Assembly (NCBI GenBank): GCA_035771165.1
Contig: JAWNZC010000311.1
Span: forward strand, 2,147,501-2,211,500
Length of the DNA stretch: 64,000 bases
DNA from: Paragorgia papillata
Lineage: Eukaryota; Cnidaria; Anthozoa; Scleralcyonacea; Coralliidae
Direction: 5' to 3'
The position numbers were made by a program, and so were the translations under genes. Of the stretch, positions 14,301 through 26,500 are shown piece by piece (within the stretch, counting starts at the first letter, position 1; the number at the start of each line of letters is the position of its first letter). Under the pieces are notes generated by a model. It saw only the letters and a list, made by a program, of their open reading frames with translations. It did no database searches and had not been told where the DNA came from.

Positions 14301-16039
14301 ATTGGTATATAAATATTTAACATGCAAAAAATTAATAATAATTGTAAAGACCAATTTACAAATTTTCAGTAATCTTTCATGGATAAAAGGCCACAATGTG
14401 AAGGATATATCATGACGCGTACTCTGACCACCTCAATCAATAAATAAACATCCAATTACTGTACTTCTGAACTGAACTGAAGAACAAATAATAAGATTAA
14501 AAATGTGTTATATTAACCTAGCCGATTAATATAAAACTGGCATTCACAGTACGTTGACAACAAATTGTGAAACTAAAACTACAATTGATTTAGGGCGTGT
14601 TTACGAAGAGGTAGGTTTAACCTAGCACCCGGGTCAAAGTTAGCCCGGGTTTACAAGCAAAATTTCACAGGTAGGGTCACCCTGCTGCCCGGGTCAATTT
14701 TATTACTGGTGGTTTCCAAGCACTACATAATAACAAGGCAAGTAGCTTGGAACTAGTGTAATGTTGTCCCAGGTAGGCGAGTTATCCCTACCAAGCGCGT
14801 TTACAAGGACAAAACATAAGCCGGCTACTATGGTAATCCTAGCGGGATGGTAGTTGTTACCTTAGCACCAAACAAAATAAAACCAACATGAAATGTACGA
14901 GAGCTTGGATAACCCTACGTAGCTCCTTGTGAACAGTCCCTTACTTGCATTTTGGTTGCTCGGCTCGACGACTGTTTGGTTGCTCGCACTGTTTGGATTT
15001 TTCAAAAGTGTTAATTACATTACCATTTCCATTTTTGGAGAGGTTTCCGTCATTTATCAAGGTAAGAAATAATTTCGAAAGCCTAATCTGTGACGTTGTA
15101 ACATTAGAAATACTTGATCGGAAATAATTATCTAAAAGCCAACCTCGTACTTAGCTACTAGAATTTTGTTTAAGTTCACTAGAAGTTGGCCCTTGAACCG
15201 TGTCCTGTTTCAAAGCTCTTCTTCTTGTATGAAAGAAAGTGTCAGTACACACCACGGATAGAATTAAAATGATAAAGTCGCTTTTATGTAGGCTTATAAG
15301 TTTAATTTTTGATTAAAATGTAGGTAAAGGGCACCATACTGGTGTTATAATTATGTGTTTGTGTAGTATTTAGCGTTAACTTGAATAATTTGCGCGTTTA
15401 CCCAAAGTTATAACACCTGTATGGCGGTCACGCAATTGGACATGTACGAAATTGAATAAAAAAAAACACTAAGGCAGGCGTGTACAGTACAATATATATA
15501 ATCAGAAATAAGAGATGCGTAGATAACCCTGAACGCACGTTTCGACTTTCTTTAATGGTCTCATCAGCATGGATGTGGGGTTGGAAGTCGATCTATACAG
15601 TTGGAAAATAGAGATAAGTAATAAAATTATAAATGTATACTATAAAGTGCTTTCCAAACTTGTTGTGGGATTTTGAAAGTCCAATGCGTCTGGCCATATC
15701 AGTTTGAACTTTGAATTAAGTGTTGAAGTTCTGCACGCAGACAAGGTTGATGTTAGGTTGGTGACAGTTTAAGTAATTTGTGTTTGTATTCGCTACTAGG
15801 CTCAGTTTTTGTTTGCGCGGTTGTTTAGGTAAGGTCTGTTTGGAATACATGTCGGATATAGTTGTGTATTATTGGGATAATTTAAGGATAAAGAGTGGTC
15901 CAGTTGATAGTTGTTCTGTCAAGTGGAACAAGTAGCAATATGTTTGATATTAATTATATACATTTATATACATATTGTACTTCGTAAAGCTATGGTAATG
16001 AGTAAGTATGAAAGGTTTTCTAAGGCATGAATACTACTG
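14301..16039. other. Non-coding stretch with short repeats
   Basis: No gene is supported. Segment 14590-14950 has repeated CCCGGGT and GTTTAC words, like a SINE or MITE remnant. Near 15330-15430, CACCATACTGGTGTTATAA is roughly inverted as TTATAACACCTGTATGG. Confidence 0.35.
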
Positions 16040-16670
16040 ATAATGACTACCACATGTAACCACCTGTTACCGTCCGTAGCAGCTGCTTCTATCTGTACCA
16101 TCTGCACAACCTGTAAACGCTATACACCAGTTACCATCCGTAGCAGCTGCTTCCATCTGTACCTTCTGCACAACCTGTAAAGCCTATACACAAAGTCTCC
16201 CATCCGTACCACCTGTAACCACCTGTTACCGTCCGTAGCAAATGCTTCCATCTGTACCATCTACACAACCTGTAAACGCTATACACTAGTTACCATCCGT
16301 AGCAGCTGCTTCCATCTGTACCAAATGCACAACCTGTAAAGCCTACACTAAGGCTCCCATCTGTACCACCTGCAACTACCCTGTTACTGTCCGTAGCAGC
16401 TGCTTCCATCTGGACCATCTGCACAACCTGTAAAGCCTATACACTAAGTCTCCCATCCGTACCACCTGTAACCACCTGTTACCGTCCGTAGCAGATGCTT
16501 CCACCTGTACCATATGCACCACCTGCAAAGCCTATACACTAAGTCTCCCATCCGTACCACATGTAACCATATGTTACCATCCGTAGCAGCTGCTTCCATC
16601 TGTACCATCTGCACCACCTGTAAACGCTATACACTATGTCCCATCCGTACCACCTGAAACCACCTGTTAC
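16040..16670 (+). repeat. Complex minisatellite
   Basis: Alternating units of about 64 and 96 bp are built from CCATCTGTACC, TGCACAACCTGTAAA, GCCTATACACTAAGTCTCCCA and ACCGTCCGTAGCAGCTGCTT. The units drift in sequence and keep no reading frame. Confidence 0.85.
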
Positions 16671-16723
16671 GGTAATGCAGTCCAGTGCGGTGCGGTGCGG
16701 TGCAGTACATGCAGTGCAGTGCA

Positions 16724-16724
<1 letters not shown>

Positions 16725-16775
<51 letters not shown>
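16725..16775. repeat. (TA)n microsatellite
   Basis: About 25 TA units, preceded by a short GTGCAGTGCAGT stretch. Confidence 0.97.
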
Positions 16776-16778
<3 letters not shown>

Positions 16779-16779
16779 T

Positions 16780-17150
16780 GTAAATTTGGGAGTGTCAGCC
16801 CAACACCAGATATGGTGTAAATCGTTGCAGCTGTGGGGACACCAAAAGAGTGTATATTTACACCAAGAATGGTGTAAAGGCTAACACAACAAGGGTGTAA
16901 AGTAACACCATGAACAGTGTAAAATTACACCAAGTGTTTTTTTTACACCATAGTAGTGTAAAATTGCTTGCAGCTGTGGGGACACCAACTCAGTGTAAAT
17001 TTGCACTGTAAGTGTAAAATCACACTGAAAATGTTCTTTTTACACCATTATTGGTGTAAAATAGCTTGGACACCAACTCACGATACTCAGTGTAAATCAA
17101 CACTGACGGTGCAAAATTACACCAAAAGTGCTCCTTTCTACACCAATATT
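16780..17150. repeat. Array of short inverted TTTACACC / GGTGTAAA words
   Basis: In about 370 bp there are roughly twenty copies of GTGTAAA or its complement TTTACAC. Many are paired head to head with 4-12 nt between them. The longer word GCAGCTGTGGGGACACCAA occurs twice (about 16827 and 16971). The array can fold into many small hairpins. No protein frame is present. Confidence 0.75.
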
Positions 17151-18524
17151 ATGTTGCCAAAAGAATCGGAATTGAACTGAAAGTAAACATTTTGAAAGAC
17201 AATGTGAAATAATTTAATACATATAATTTAATACTTAAAAATAATTACATTGTAGAAGACAACATAATAGGTAAGAGTGAACATAATATACATGGGTTTC
17301 CTAACTTAAACGCTTGCCAATTCTGATACAAGCATCAACACTCTTGTTGGCACCTTCTGTGTATCATAGACATTTAAAATGCTTCTTTGTAAAAAGACAA
17401 ATGTGTTTAAACAATCCTTCGGATATTGAAGATTACAAACATAATAGGTAAGCATAAGTGCTCTCACTGCTTCAATTATTCCTCCATTAATGGCTATGAG
17501 GACTTGCCTTTCGCCAGCAATAAAGAATTGGTCACCTGGTTCCTCAACAGTTCCCCCAAACACCAGGGTGAGATGTCTGGTTTTGTTAAGCTTGCCACTT
17601 CTTCAGCATCGCTACCAGTCTTTAAAATGGTAAGAAAAAGCAGCAGTGTTATTATCATACACAATAATAATTGATTATACGCTGACTAACCGTTATCCCA
17701 AGCAATATTTTTTGAAGCAATACACCATACATACATACAAGACTGGCTTTAACTCTCAGAAACAGGTTACATTTTTTTTTGGTTATTTCTGCCAATATGA
17801 CTTTCAAATTTGAAAACATATTATTTACATTTTGAGCTAAACAGTGCCTGCAACAAATAGTGAACTGTACCTGGTATAACGAGGATTCATGATTTGGTTC
17901 ATCGATCCAATAAATGTGGCAATAGACAGATTGCAACAAAAATCTTTTCCTCTGTGTTGAAAAACAAAAAAATGTCAAGCAGTGAAACAGCATTATAATT
18001 TGACACAAGCACCCCACAGAAGCAATATACACCATGCTGATACCATGTTGATATCAATAATTGTCAAGGTCAAAGTCTGTATGTATATGCTGAAGCATGA
18101 TAATATATAGACTGAGACCTTGGTAATTCTTGATATCAACAAAGCTGAATTCAATAATAGTTTATATTATATAGGTTATATGCTCCAACCTTGGGATATA
18201 TTTTTTACCCCTCCACCTTTCCAAGCCCCACACACCCAGGTTCTGCAGTGGAAGGGACTTTTCGCACTTGCAGTGCACCAAATTCACCAGTTGACTTTTC
18301 CAACATTTAAACACACAGCAGATTCAAATAATATTTTCTCATATTTACCAGCATTTAATTCTTGGTTTTCTCCCTCAATATCTTCACTTGGTTGGCATAG
18401 GTCCAGAAGTTTCTTCACTGCAGGTGAACTTAAGTTTCTCTTTTCAACAACCTTGATTATTTTGGGGGCTAAGTCCAACAAATTACCCATAATACATTCA
18501 GTTGCATTTCCATCAGCCATAAGT

Positions 18525-18836
18525 TTATTATATTCTTGTTCTAACTGTAGAAATAACAGAAAGACAAATGTTTGTTAATTTGCTTTAAACAGATATTATT
18601 GATTTATTGACCCATATAGATCGAATCATGGAACTTCCATAGAAACCAATAGATAAGAGAAAACTAATCAAAACGCACTATTATTATATTCTTGTTCTAA
18701 CTGTAGAAATAACAAAAAGACAAATGTTTGTTAATTTGCTTTAAACAGATATTATTGATTTATTGACCCAGATAGATCGAATCATGGAACTTCCATAGAA
18801 ACCAATAGATAAGTGAAAACTAATCAAAACGCACAA
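18525..18836. repeat. 156-bp tandem duplication across an exon/intron border
   Basis: 18525-18680 and 18681-18836 are almost identical. The duplicated segment contains the 3' splice acceptor of the 18544-18290 exon (minus strand), so an extra acceptor copy exists upstream. Confidence 0.9.
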
Positions 18837-19283
18837 CATAATTATTATTATGTTAATAAATTATCATGGTTGCAAAAATTTATTTTCTAAGTTTCATTAA
18901 CAACTTATTTACCTCAGTCATTAAAATTCATTTTCCACTAATCATACGGTACCTCAACTGATGTCAAACCGGGGTCATATTAGTTCTAATAGTACAACAT
19001 GCTTTGACATCACTCGAGGTAGTTGTGGAACAGAATTCCAGTGAGGTAAATGTTAAGTATAGAAGTATTATATTTTGAGGTAAAGTCTTTAAATATATAT
19101 TGCACCGAGTTCCTTTAATTCCTTAAATTTTTCTCAAGCTTCAGCAGCGGCTACATGTAACACACCTCAAATCATGTTAGTTCTTATCATGAGAAAGGCT
19201 AATATACATACCTGACTTTCATAAAAAAAGAACGTATATTTTCCTTTTATATCCTTCAGTGAATGTTGACTAGTGTTTAACAT

Positions 19284-19433
19284 CTTCCTTCGGAAAGAGT
19301 ATGTCAGTTCCATCTTTTTGCCCAATCAATACTGTGTTCCATTGTCTTTTTTTTGTTTCTTCCTTCGGAAAGAGTATGTCAGTTCCATCTTTTTTCCCAA
19401 TCAATACTGTGTTCCATTGTCTTTTTTTTGTTT
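19284..19433. repeat. 75-bp tandem duplication inside a SAM-like gene exon
   Basis: Two copies, 19284-19358 and 19359-19433, differ at a few bases. The period is 25 codons, giving a repeated minus-strand peptide containing KKRQWNTVLIG and DGTDILFPKE in one frame. Confidence 0.85.
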
Positions 19434-20450
19434 TCCCTCTGCATCCATGCAATATGAGCTCTGCATGATTGCTCATCCTCACCATCAACTTCTGGTGGTT
19501 CCAAATTTACTATAATGCCTCTCTGAAGAGCTTGTACTTTGGGAGACCTGTTTACAGATCCATCGACATTCTTGCTTTTCTTGGCCAAAACAACAGGATC
19601 AGACTTTTAATTTCGCATTTCATTTTTTACCTTGTCAGTAATCTGTCTGTACCAGGTTTCCTTAAATAATAAGATAACTAAACATCAACAAAAGTGAAAA
19701 GGAAACCAATCACAAAGCATGCGGTACATTTTTTTACCAAGTACTGTACTTTTAGCAAAGAATATTCATTTTCAAAATAACAAATGTATCTTACAAATCC
19801 ACCACCAACATCTGCCAGGAAAGGATATTTCTGAACAATTGCTCTGCAGACATCTCCCCGTTGATCTGGAGTGGGAGAGCTGCAAAAAAAGTTAATTTAA
19901 AAAAAGTTATATAGCAAAAATTTTAGCCAAATATTTTAGCCCAGTTGACAGACTGAAATTTTCAGCCCAGCCTAACAGACTAATATTTCACAAAATGTGA
20001 ATGCTCAAAATGTCCAGCCCGTGTTCATTCAGTGCATGAGATTTGCGATATCCACAGGATACCAGATTTTAATTTTGGATACTAGGCATCGTAAGCTCCT
20101 GGGGATACCATGAAAAGTTTTGAATTGTGATAATGACAATTGTTGAGCAGCTATCCCAATTAATTGCTGTCGTTCTTTGTGTCTTGCAGAAGCTAAGCAC
20201 CTTGCAATTGGCAGCATGTTTTCGCAGTTGGTGAATGTTGGAGGAAATTCGACAAAATAGCGATGTATCCGGCACTTTCAATACGCTTGGTAGTTCATTC
20301 GGTACTCAATGCATTTCCAGAGCCTGCAGTCCTTTTGTTCAGTGAGAAGGAGCCTTCGCGGAACAAAAGGACCTCAGACTCTGGGAACGAGATTATATCA
20401 TTCATTTTGTTTACATACTGTATATAAAGTATAGAATAAAACATATTCCA

Positions 20451-21470
20451 AATAATAATGACATCCAGAAAACCCAAGATATTACAGTTTATTATATATC
20501 ATGCTATCGGATATGAGCTTTTGCGTAATCTGATTGGTTCGCTACTACCAGGCTATCAGCTCATATCCTGCTAGTGGAGAAAAAAACCCAAGATGGCGGC
20601 ATGTTGTTTTTTTTAAACTGCCGAAAAGAGTTGAAATTGACGGATTTTTATACAGAAAAACATCAACACCCTCAAACCAATGTATAAAAAAAAAACATTG
20701 TGTAAAAATACATTAACAAATACACAATTTAGCATGTTAAATGGTAAAATTCACCTAAAAACTACGTCTTTTTACTTAAAAAAAACGACTAAATTTATTG
20801 GTTGATATTAATTTGTTGCCAAACAAAGAAACTCACGGTTAAAATCAAGCTTACAACACACATTTCGTAGGAGATTACCAGTAAAGAGACTTTTTTTATA
20901 TTTGGATAAGCATTTGGAGTAGTAAAAAGCATGTTCTTTTTCAAAAACAACCAAATAAGTAATTTAGTTTCACTGCCGAAGTAGTTTCAGTTTCATTTTT
21001 TGCATGAAATCAAAACCTTTTTCACGACAGCAACGCTAATATAAACAACTCACCCACCTTTTGACTTCATAAAGTTACCTTTTAATCTTTTTTGTTGATC
21101 TGCTTAACACATTTTTTGCCTCTCGAGCAACATTTATACAACATTTCGAAGCTGTTTACCAAACAGCTCTGCGAGAAACTCTATGTGAATGCATCATTAC
21201 GCATGGCGGAAGTGCCTATGCCGGAAGTTTGTTGTTTCACACATTTTGCTGTAATTTTGTCTCTTATACAGTGCTTGGCTATATAATAAAACAGTTATAC
21301 CATTCGCTCTCGTTGTATACGAACTAATATCCAACTCAGCGAAGCGCCTCGTTGGCTATGAGCTCATATACAACTCGAGCTCGTGGTATAACTGTTAACG
21401 ATTACAAGATATTACTAGTCTCGTCTTGTTATTGACTCATATCTTGGGTTTTCAGCATGTCATTATTATT
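20451..21470. mobile_element. MITE-like element of about 1 kb with 32-bp inverted ends
   Basis: 20451-20482 is the inverse of 21439-21470 (shared core GAAAACCCAAGATAT, then GACAT and AATAATAAT). The interior is non-coding. It sits in an intron of the SAM-like gene. Confidence 0.75.
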
Positions 21471-21840
21471 CAGAACGTGTTTTGTTATATAAACTAAGAG
21501 AACCTACATGTTAAAGAACCAGATCCTGTCATATATTGTTTGGATGAATTTGCTTCTTAATGTTTTACTTAAGAAAGATTTCTTCAGTAGGATTTCTTGA
21601 ACACCAGGTGGAAATCGCTCTGGGAGGGGAAAAGAAACTTTCCACTTCATTCTCCCTTCTGAACTTGTATGGCTAAAATAGAAGAAATTAGGTGAAATGC
21701 TTAGCTATTGCAGAGTAACTCTATGGCCAAGTAACTCGGCTTCATATAAACACTGCATTTTTGCAACTCGGCTAGCCGAGTAACTCGCTTAGTCGGGTAA
21801 CTTGCTTATATATAAATAGCCCCTGATGCACCTGTCACTG

Positions 21841-22049
21841 TTTTCCCCTGATGGTGGGGTGCGGGCAACCCAGGGAGATTTTGACATGAAATCCCCATAT
21901 TGAGGCAATCCACAACTGTCAAAATCTCCTGTTATGAACCTCAATAATGAACAAAATGCTTTGAATAGCAGTAAAAATTCCCACACTGGGGCTTGCACAA
22001 ATGGTCAAATCCCCCATGGGTTACCCATACTCCCCCCTCAGGGGTAAAA
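21841..22049. mobile_element. MITE of about 210 bp
   Basis: The inverted ends begin TTTTCCCCTGA at 21841 and end TCAGGGGTAAAA at 22049. They match imperfectly over about 45 bp (GGGTAACCCA, GATTTGAC). No coding capacity. Confidence 0.7.
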
Positions 22050-23292
22050 CATGGGATTTTAAATCGGGTATTAATATTGTGAAATATGAACTTACCTCAC
22101 TGATGATGGTGACGCAGAGCCAGCAAAATCGCTCAAATTACAGCTATTACTCAAAGAGTCAGACGACTCTCCATCAAGTGACGACAGCGAACGTGGCGAA
22201 GGACAAACGCCCCATGTTTGATTGTCACGTTGGGACCCTCCCACACTTCATAGACTATATCATCTTCAGCAATTTCGTTCGAGGCCCGATCCTAGACACC
22301 AACGACTCAAGTGCTCTCTCAGTTAAACAAGACAATGCTTCACCATCAATACCCTCATCTACAATATACACCACAATGTTAAGTGATTAATGAGCAAAAG
22401 TAAAAGAAGATTTATAACAAATCGCATAAAAAAACTTGGAGTGCCTGTATAGTTTTAGCCACCGGCCACGTGTACGATAAACAAATTACGACTTACCGCT
22501 AAACGATTGACTATAGTCTTCTAATCCATTAGAATTAAGCCATGTGCAGATCTCCTCAACATAACTTTTCACGTTTATGGCAGATTCCATTTACAACGTT
22601 AGTGCTATTTGATAAAATATCCTCAAGAAAGCAACAGACGCGAAACAAGGTAACCCACAAGAAAACGACGAACGCAAAATGACGCCGAAGTATCAAATTG
22701 CAAATGTCACAATAATTGTACCCGGTCTTATGACTTGCGCTTGCGATGCAACCAATCACAATTGAGAAGCCAAGAAATCACTGGTCTTTGTTTGGTTTCT
22801 ATAGAGACAGGGGAAACCACTGTCGTTCCCAGAAGTCCCCAGAGCCCTATATGTTTCCCTATATGTTTCCCATGTGGTTTATGGCGGAAAAGATACAGAA
22901 TAAGCATGAGTTTTCTATGCCAGAAATCGGAGTGTTTCCACCTTTCTTTTATGTCATTCAAACGTTATTTGAATCACGTCCGAAATAACCATAGTTATGA
23001 AACAAATTTCAATATAGTTTGTCCAGCTCAAGGATGTTCTCGGTCGTACAGAGTACTTTCATCGTTGACGTCTCATTTCGCCGGAAAGCATCGAACCACA
23101 TTTAGATAAGATCTAAACCTTGATTTCAACACGTCTGATTCGACACTTGACGTTACTAACCGAGTCGACGAAAAGCAACCGGATTGCTATGACGACAGGG
23201 AAAGTAGTGCACAGGATATTTCTGTGAAAAAATTAGCACTATATGCCTTGGAGACTCAATAATTGAATAGACTTACTGATAATGCCACAGAC

Positions 23293-23298
23293 AACATA
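23293..23298. repeat. Left target site duplication AACATA of the Polinton
   Basis: The six bases directly before the left TIR are identical to 41967-41972 directly after the right TIR. Polintons typically make 6-bp duplications. Confidence 0.95.
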
Positions 23299-23555
23299 AG
23301 TAGTAGGGAAGGGCGGGCCCTAGCGCACTTTTGGGTTTATCGTTTTGGCAAACATTCTGGCGCCGTTACCACCCCCACCCATGCGCGTCATGTTTGCCCT
23401 AATTCATTCTAGAACATTATTATTAATTTTTTAATAATAATACCTATCCACCCCAGGGGCTAATTTTGATCACTGCGTTTTGTTTTTCCGTTTAGCAATG
23501 GCCGATTGCCAGTGTCTGAATTCCGTCTGGTAAAATTATTCTTTTGTCGTCGTTT
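23299..23555 (+). repeat. Left terminal inverted repeat of the Polinton
   Basis: The outer 164 bp (23299-23462) match the right end perfectly. An inner 25-30 bp are unrelated, then similarity resumes to 23555. The inner part overlaps the last codons of PolB (stop at 23492). Confidence 0.95.
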
Positions 23556-26500
23556 GCCGAAAGTGCTATCTTATTGATGTGTTCCGTATATATTTCGTGT
23601 TGCCGGCTTCGGAATGTGTTCATTCCTTTCATTAAGTGTTTTTTACTAAACACACAGTCTTTGTAATCCTGAAAGGTGATCTCATTCTTAACTACTCCTT
23701 TCTTTACTCCCTTGCATTTCTTTTCTTCGGATCCGGAGTTCATTTTGTAAGCGTACAGCTTACTCCGCAGTCCAACAAATTCTGTAATTTGTTTTCCTCC
23801 CGCTTCATCCTTAAACATACCAATTACCTTTTTGTTAACCCCGGTTTGGATTCCACTAGGGTTACCCGCGCTATCGCTGTGTTCTTTAGGAAAGTTGCTG
23901 GTGTCGAACCAACTACTTACATCATTGCTGATATCCTTGTAGAAGTCATCGGTTTGGATTTCATAGCACAAGCTATCTGTATCCGTAAACAGCAGACTGG
24001 CCTTTTCCCCATACTTGGGTTTAATGTAGTTATAATGGAAATCGTACATTAGCGTTTTACTGATATCCAGAATACTCATACCTAAGTATATGGGTTTGTT
24101 AAGTTTTACCGTGGTCTTTTTCATATGAACGGCAACTAGGTTTTCTGTAAATATGTTGACCCTATCGAAGTTAGATTTCTTAGCTAATTTTTCGAGCTGA
24201 CCTTCATTTGTTACTAGTTTGACATCAACCCGGTTTCTTACATTCTCCATGGTTTTACCGAATACCGAGTTATTCATTAACTTAAAGAAATCTTTTTCAA
24301 AATCTGAAGTTGCCTTGGTTCTTAAATCTGTGTTGAGTTTGATGTATGGTTTTAACCAGGCTTCTTCAACAAACGTAATTCCGCGGTGAATTTTAGTTAA
24401 CTTTAACCCTAGTTCTAAGCATTGCTTTAATGCTTCGTGGTGAATGACGTACTTTTCCTTGTTCATTAAGTTAGGGATTAACTTGTTTACTCCGTCAACA
24501 CTTAACCTTTCCGCAGCTAATGGGTATTCGTTGTGCAGTTCGTGTAATTCTTGTGGATATTCCAAATCCACTTCCAAGATACACGGTACGGATTTCCATG
24601 TTTCAAGTTGTTTTTGTTCCAACCACCGGAAGTCTCTAACAGGAAGTTTCTTACTCATGGCCCAACCGTACAGGTTGTTAGCATCTAAATACGCTAGAAA
24701 AACATTTAATTCATTAAGTTTGAAGTTAGGCATGTACTTATTGTTAGCTTTGGCGTACCTCTTGGTGATAGTTGAGATACCACCTCGAATTCCTTTTTCG
24801 GTCATAAGGTACATGTCGGGATCAGTTATTAATTCTAGCTTAACTTTTGTTAATTTCAGAGCCGCATCCCATGCCAAACCTGGACTGGTATAATACCAAA
24901 GCGGATCCAAACCATAGTTTTTCTTACAAACATCTCTAAAACCTTCCATTACATCAGCAAGGAGTAACACATCGGTTTTTAGATACAGATTGTGGTAATC
25001 CCGCATAGTTTGACAATTAAATTCTGTCCAAACATTTTGAGCATGCTTGTAATCCTCGTTTGAAATGTGTGTGTTGTTTAACTTGGAAAAGAACTCAGAT
25101 TTGTTAGGTAGCTGAGGATAACTTAGTTTTTCAAATCCAGACATGAACTCATAGGGGAAAACTCCCTTTTTCTTAAGTAGGTTAACTTGGGTTTCACTAT
25201 AACCGTTAAATCCTTGTTCCACAGATTTAAACTGATCAGAACCTAAGTTTTTAACTAACCCATCTAACGAACTCAGGGTAAACTTTAATGAATCTAAGAA
25301 CCTTAGCTCATACTTAACATTTCTTGTTTTTTCGTTTTCTGTTATTGTCTCCATAACCACTTCCTTACTAAAACTGATGTACTTTTCATCTGTCTTAGGT
25401 ATGCAGTTAATTTTTCCTTCTGAAAGACCTAAACTTTTGATGAACAGGTGGGCATCGTAACCTTCTAGGTTGTGGAACAAAACAGGAACAAATTTTGGGG
25501 TTTTCATTTTTAAATTGCACTTGTTGTGGGCGGCACCACGGTACTTTCCTGTTAAATGGCAGTGGTCCCGGACTCGATCAGCATTTAGTGTTTCGCTGCA
25601 AACGTAGCAGTTTTTTACACACCGAAATTCTTTTTCTTGTGTTTTACTCATTTGAATAGGTTTAATTTGTTTTGTAATTTCATAGATTTCTTTCATCTCC
25701 TGTTCTACACTTTCAACAAATTTTTTGCCTATATCCTCGTCTTCGTTTTCCATTGTATACAGCACAGTTTTGTTTTGGAATATGCTTTCATCTATACATT
25801 TAACGGTGTAACAATATCCTGATGGTTGATGGTGCTGATAAGCAGTGGTATGACTTTCATCGTTGTTTTTCTGTACCGTTTCGATAGGTTTGATGAAACT
25901 TTCGAAATCGGCGTAAATAACAAACGGAACATCGGTTGTTTTTTGATACTGCTTAAAATATGTTTTCGCTCCTTCTTTGGGATATTCATGAATTTGGATA
26001 TCATGTGTGTTACAGACTTCTAAGTGGTTAGACAGCAGTTCTTTTGTTCCAAACGCGTTTAGACATCTTAAACAGATATGCTTACTAGCTTTTTTCTTGC
26101 TAAGTTGACTAGAGAGAAGTTTACCTATGTCATTGACAACGCTGTAATGTTCATTGTATAAAAACAGGTTAATTTTCTCTTTGTAATAATTTTTAGAAAC
26201 TCTTAACGGAAACACCTTTTTTGTTTCATCTTCAAATCCGAAAACGTTGATACAGATTTCATTAGTTGTTTCAAACTTGGTTATATCTTTTAGCTTCATA
26301 GGAAACACAACCTTAAACCAGTTAAGTTTTTCTGCTTGAAGTTTTAGAGCTTTGGTTACTCTTCCACCATCTCTTTCCACAGGGTTTAATGCTCTTGTTA
26401 CCGCGTATTTGAAACACTGATTGCCGTCGTTTTCTATGTTGATGATAGCTTTTTTAGAGCTAAGAAATTTTGGTAAAGGTTTATAGCTTTTACCGTTTAC

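Larger units (their letters stand above)
17306..22590 (-). pseudogene. SAM-domain (SAMD3-like) multi-exon gene, disrupted
   Basis: Exons can be followed on the minus strand. Exon 1 (22590-22497) encodes MESAINVKSYVEE...LEDYSQSFS and exon 2 (22358-22096) DEGIDGEALSCLTERALE. Together they make a split SAM domain with proper GT/AG borders. Exon 2 then needs a frameshift to reach the Ser-rich linker (SSDSLSNSCNLSDFAGS). Further exons lie at 21672-21508 (WKVSFPLPERFP), 19879-19795 (TPDQRGDVCRAIVQKYPFL), about 19610-19300, 18544-about 18290 (LEQEYNKLMADGN) and about 17640-17306 (IAGERQVLIAINGG...LTYYV). The exon order resembles animal SAMD3-like proteins of unknown function, known mainly as multicopy genes. 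A frameshift, a 75-bp tandem copy inside an exon and MITE insertions in introns suggest decay. Confidence 0.6.

Noticed and set aside
14052..14415. Frames over the MITE at 13825-14415
   Set aside because: Lie across inverted repeat ends; not protein-like.
16636..16884. IY-repeat frames
   Set aside because: Translation of (TA)n.
23636..24052. Plus-strand frames opposite PolB (also 24444-24893)
   Set aside because: Shadows of a polymerase with all motifs on the minus strand.
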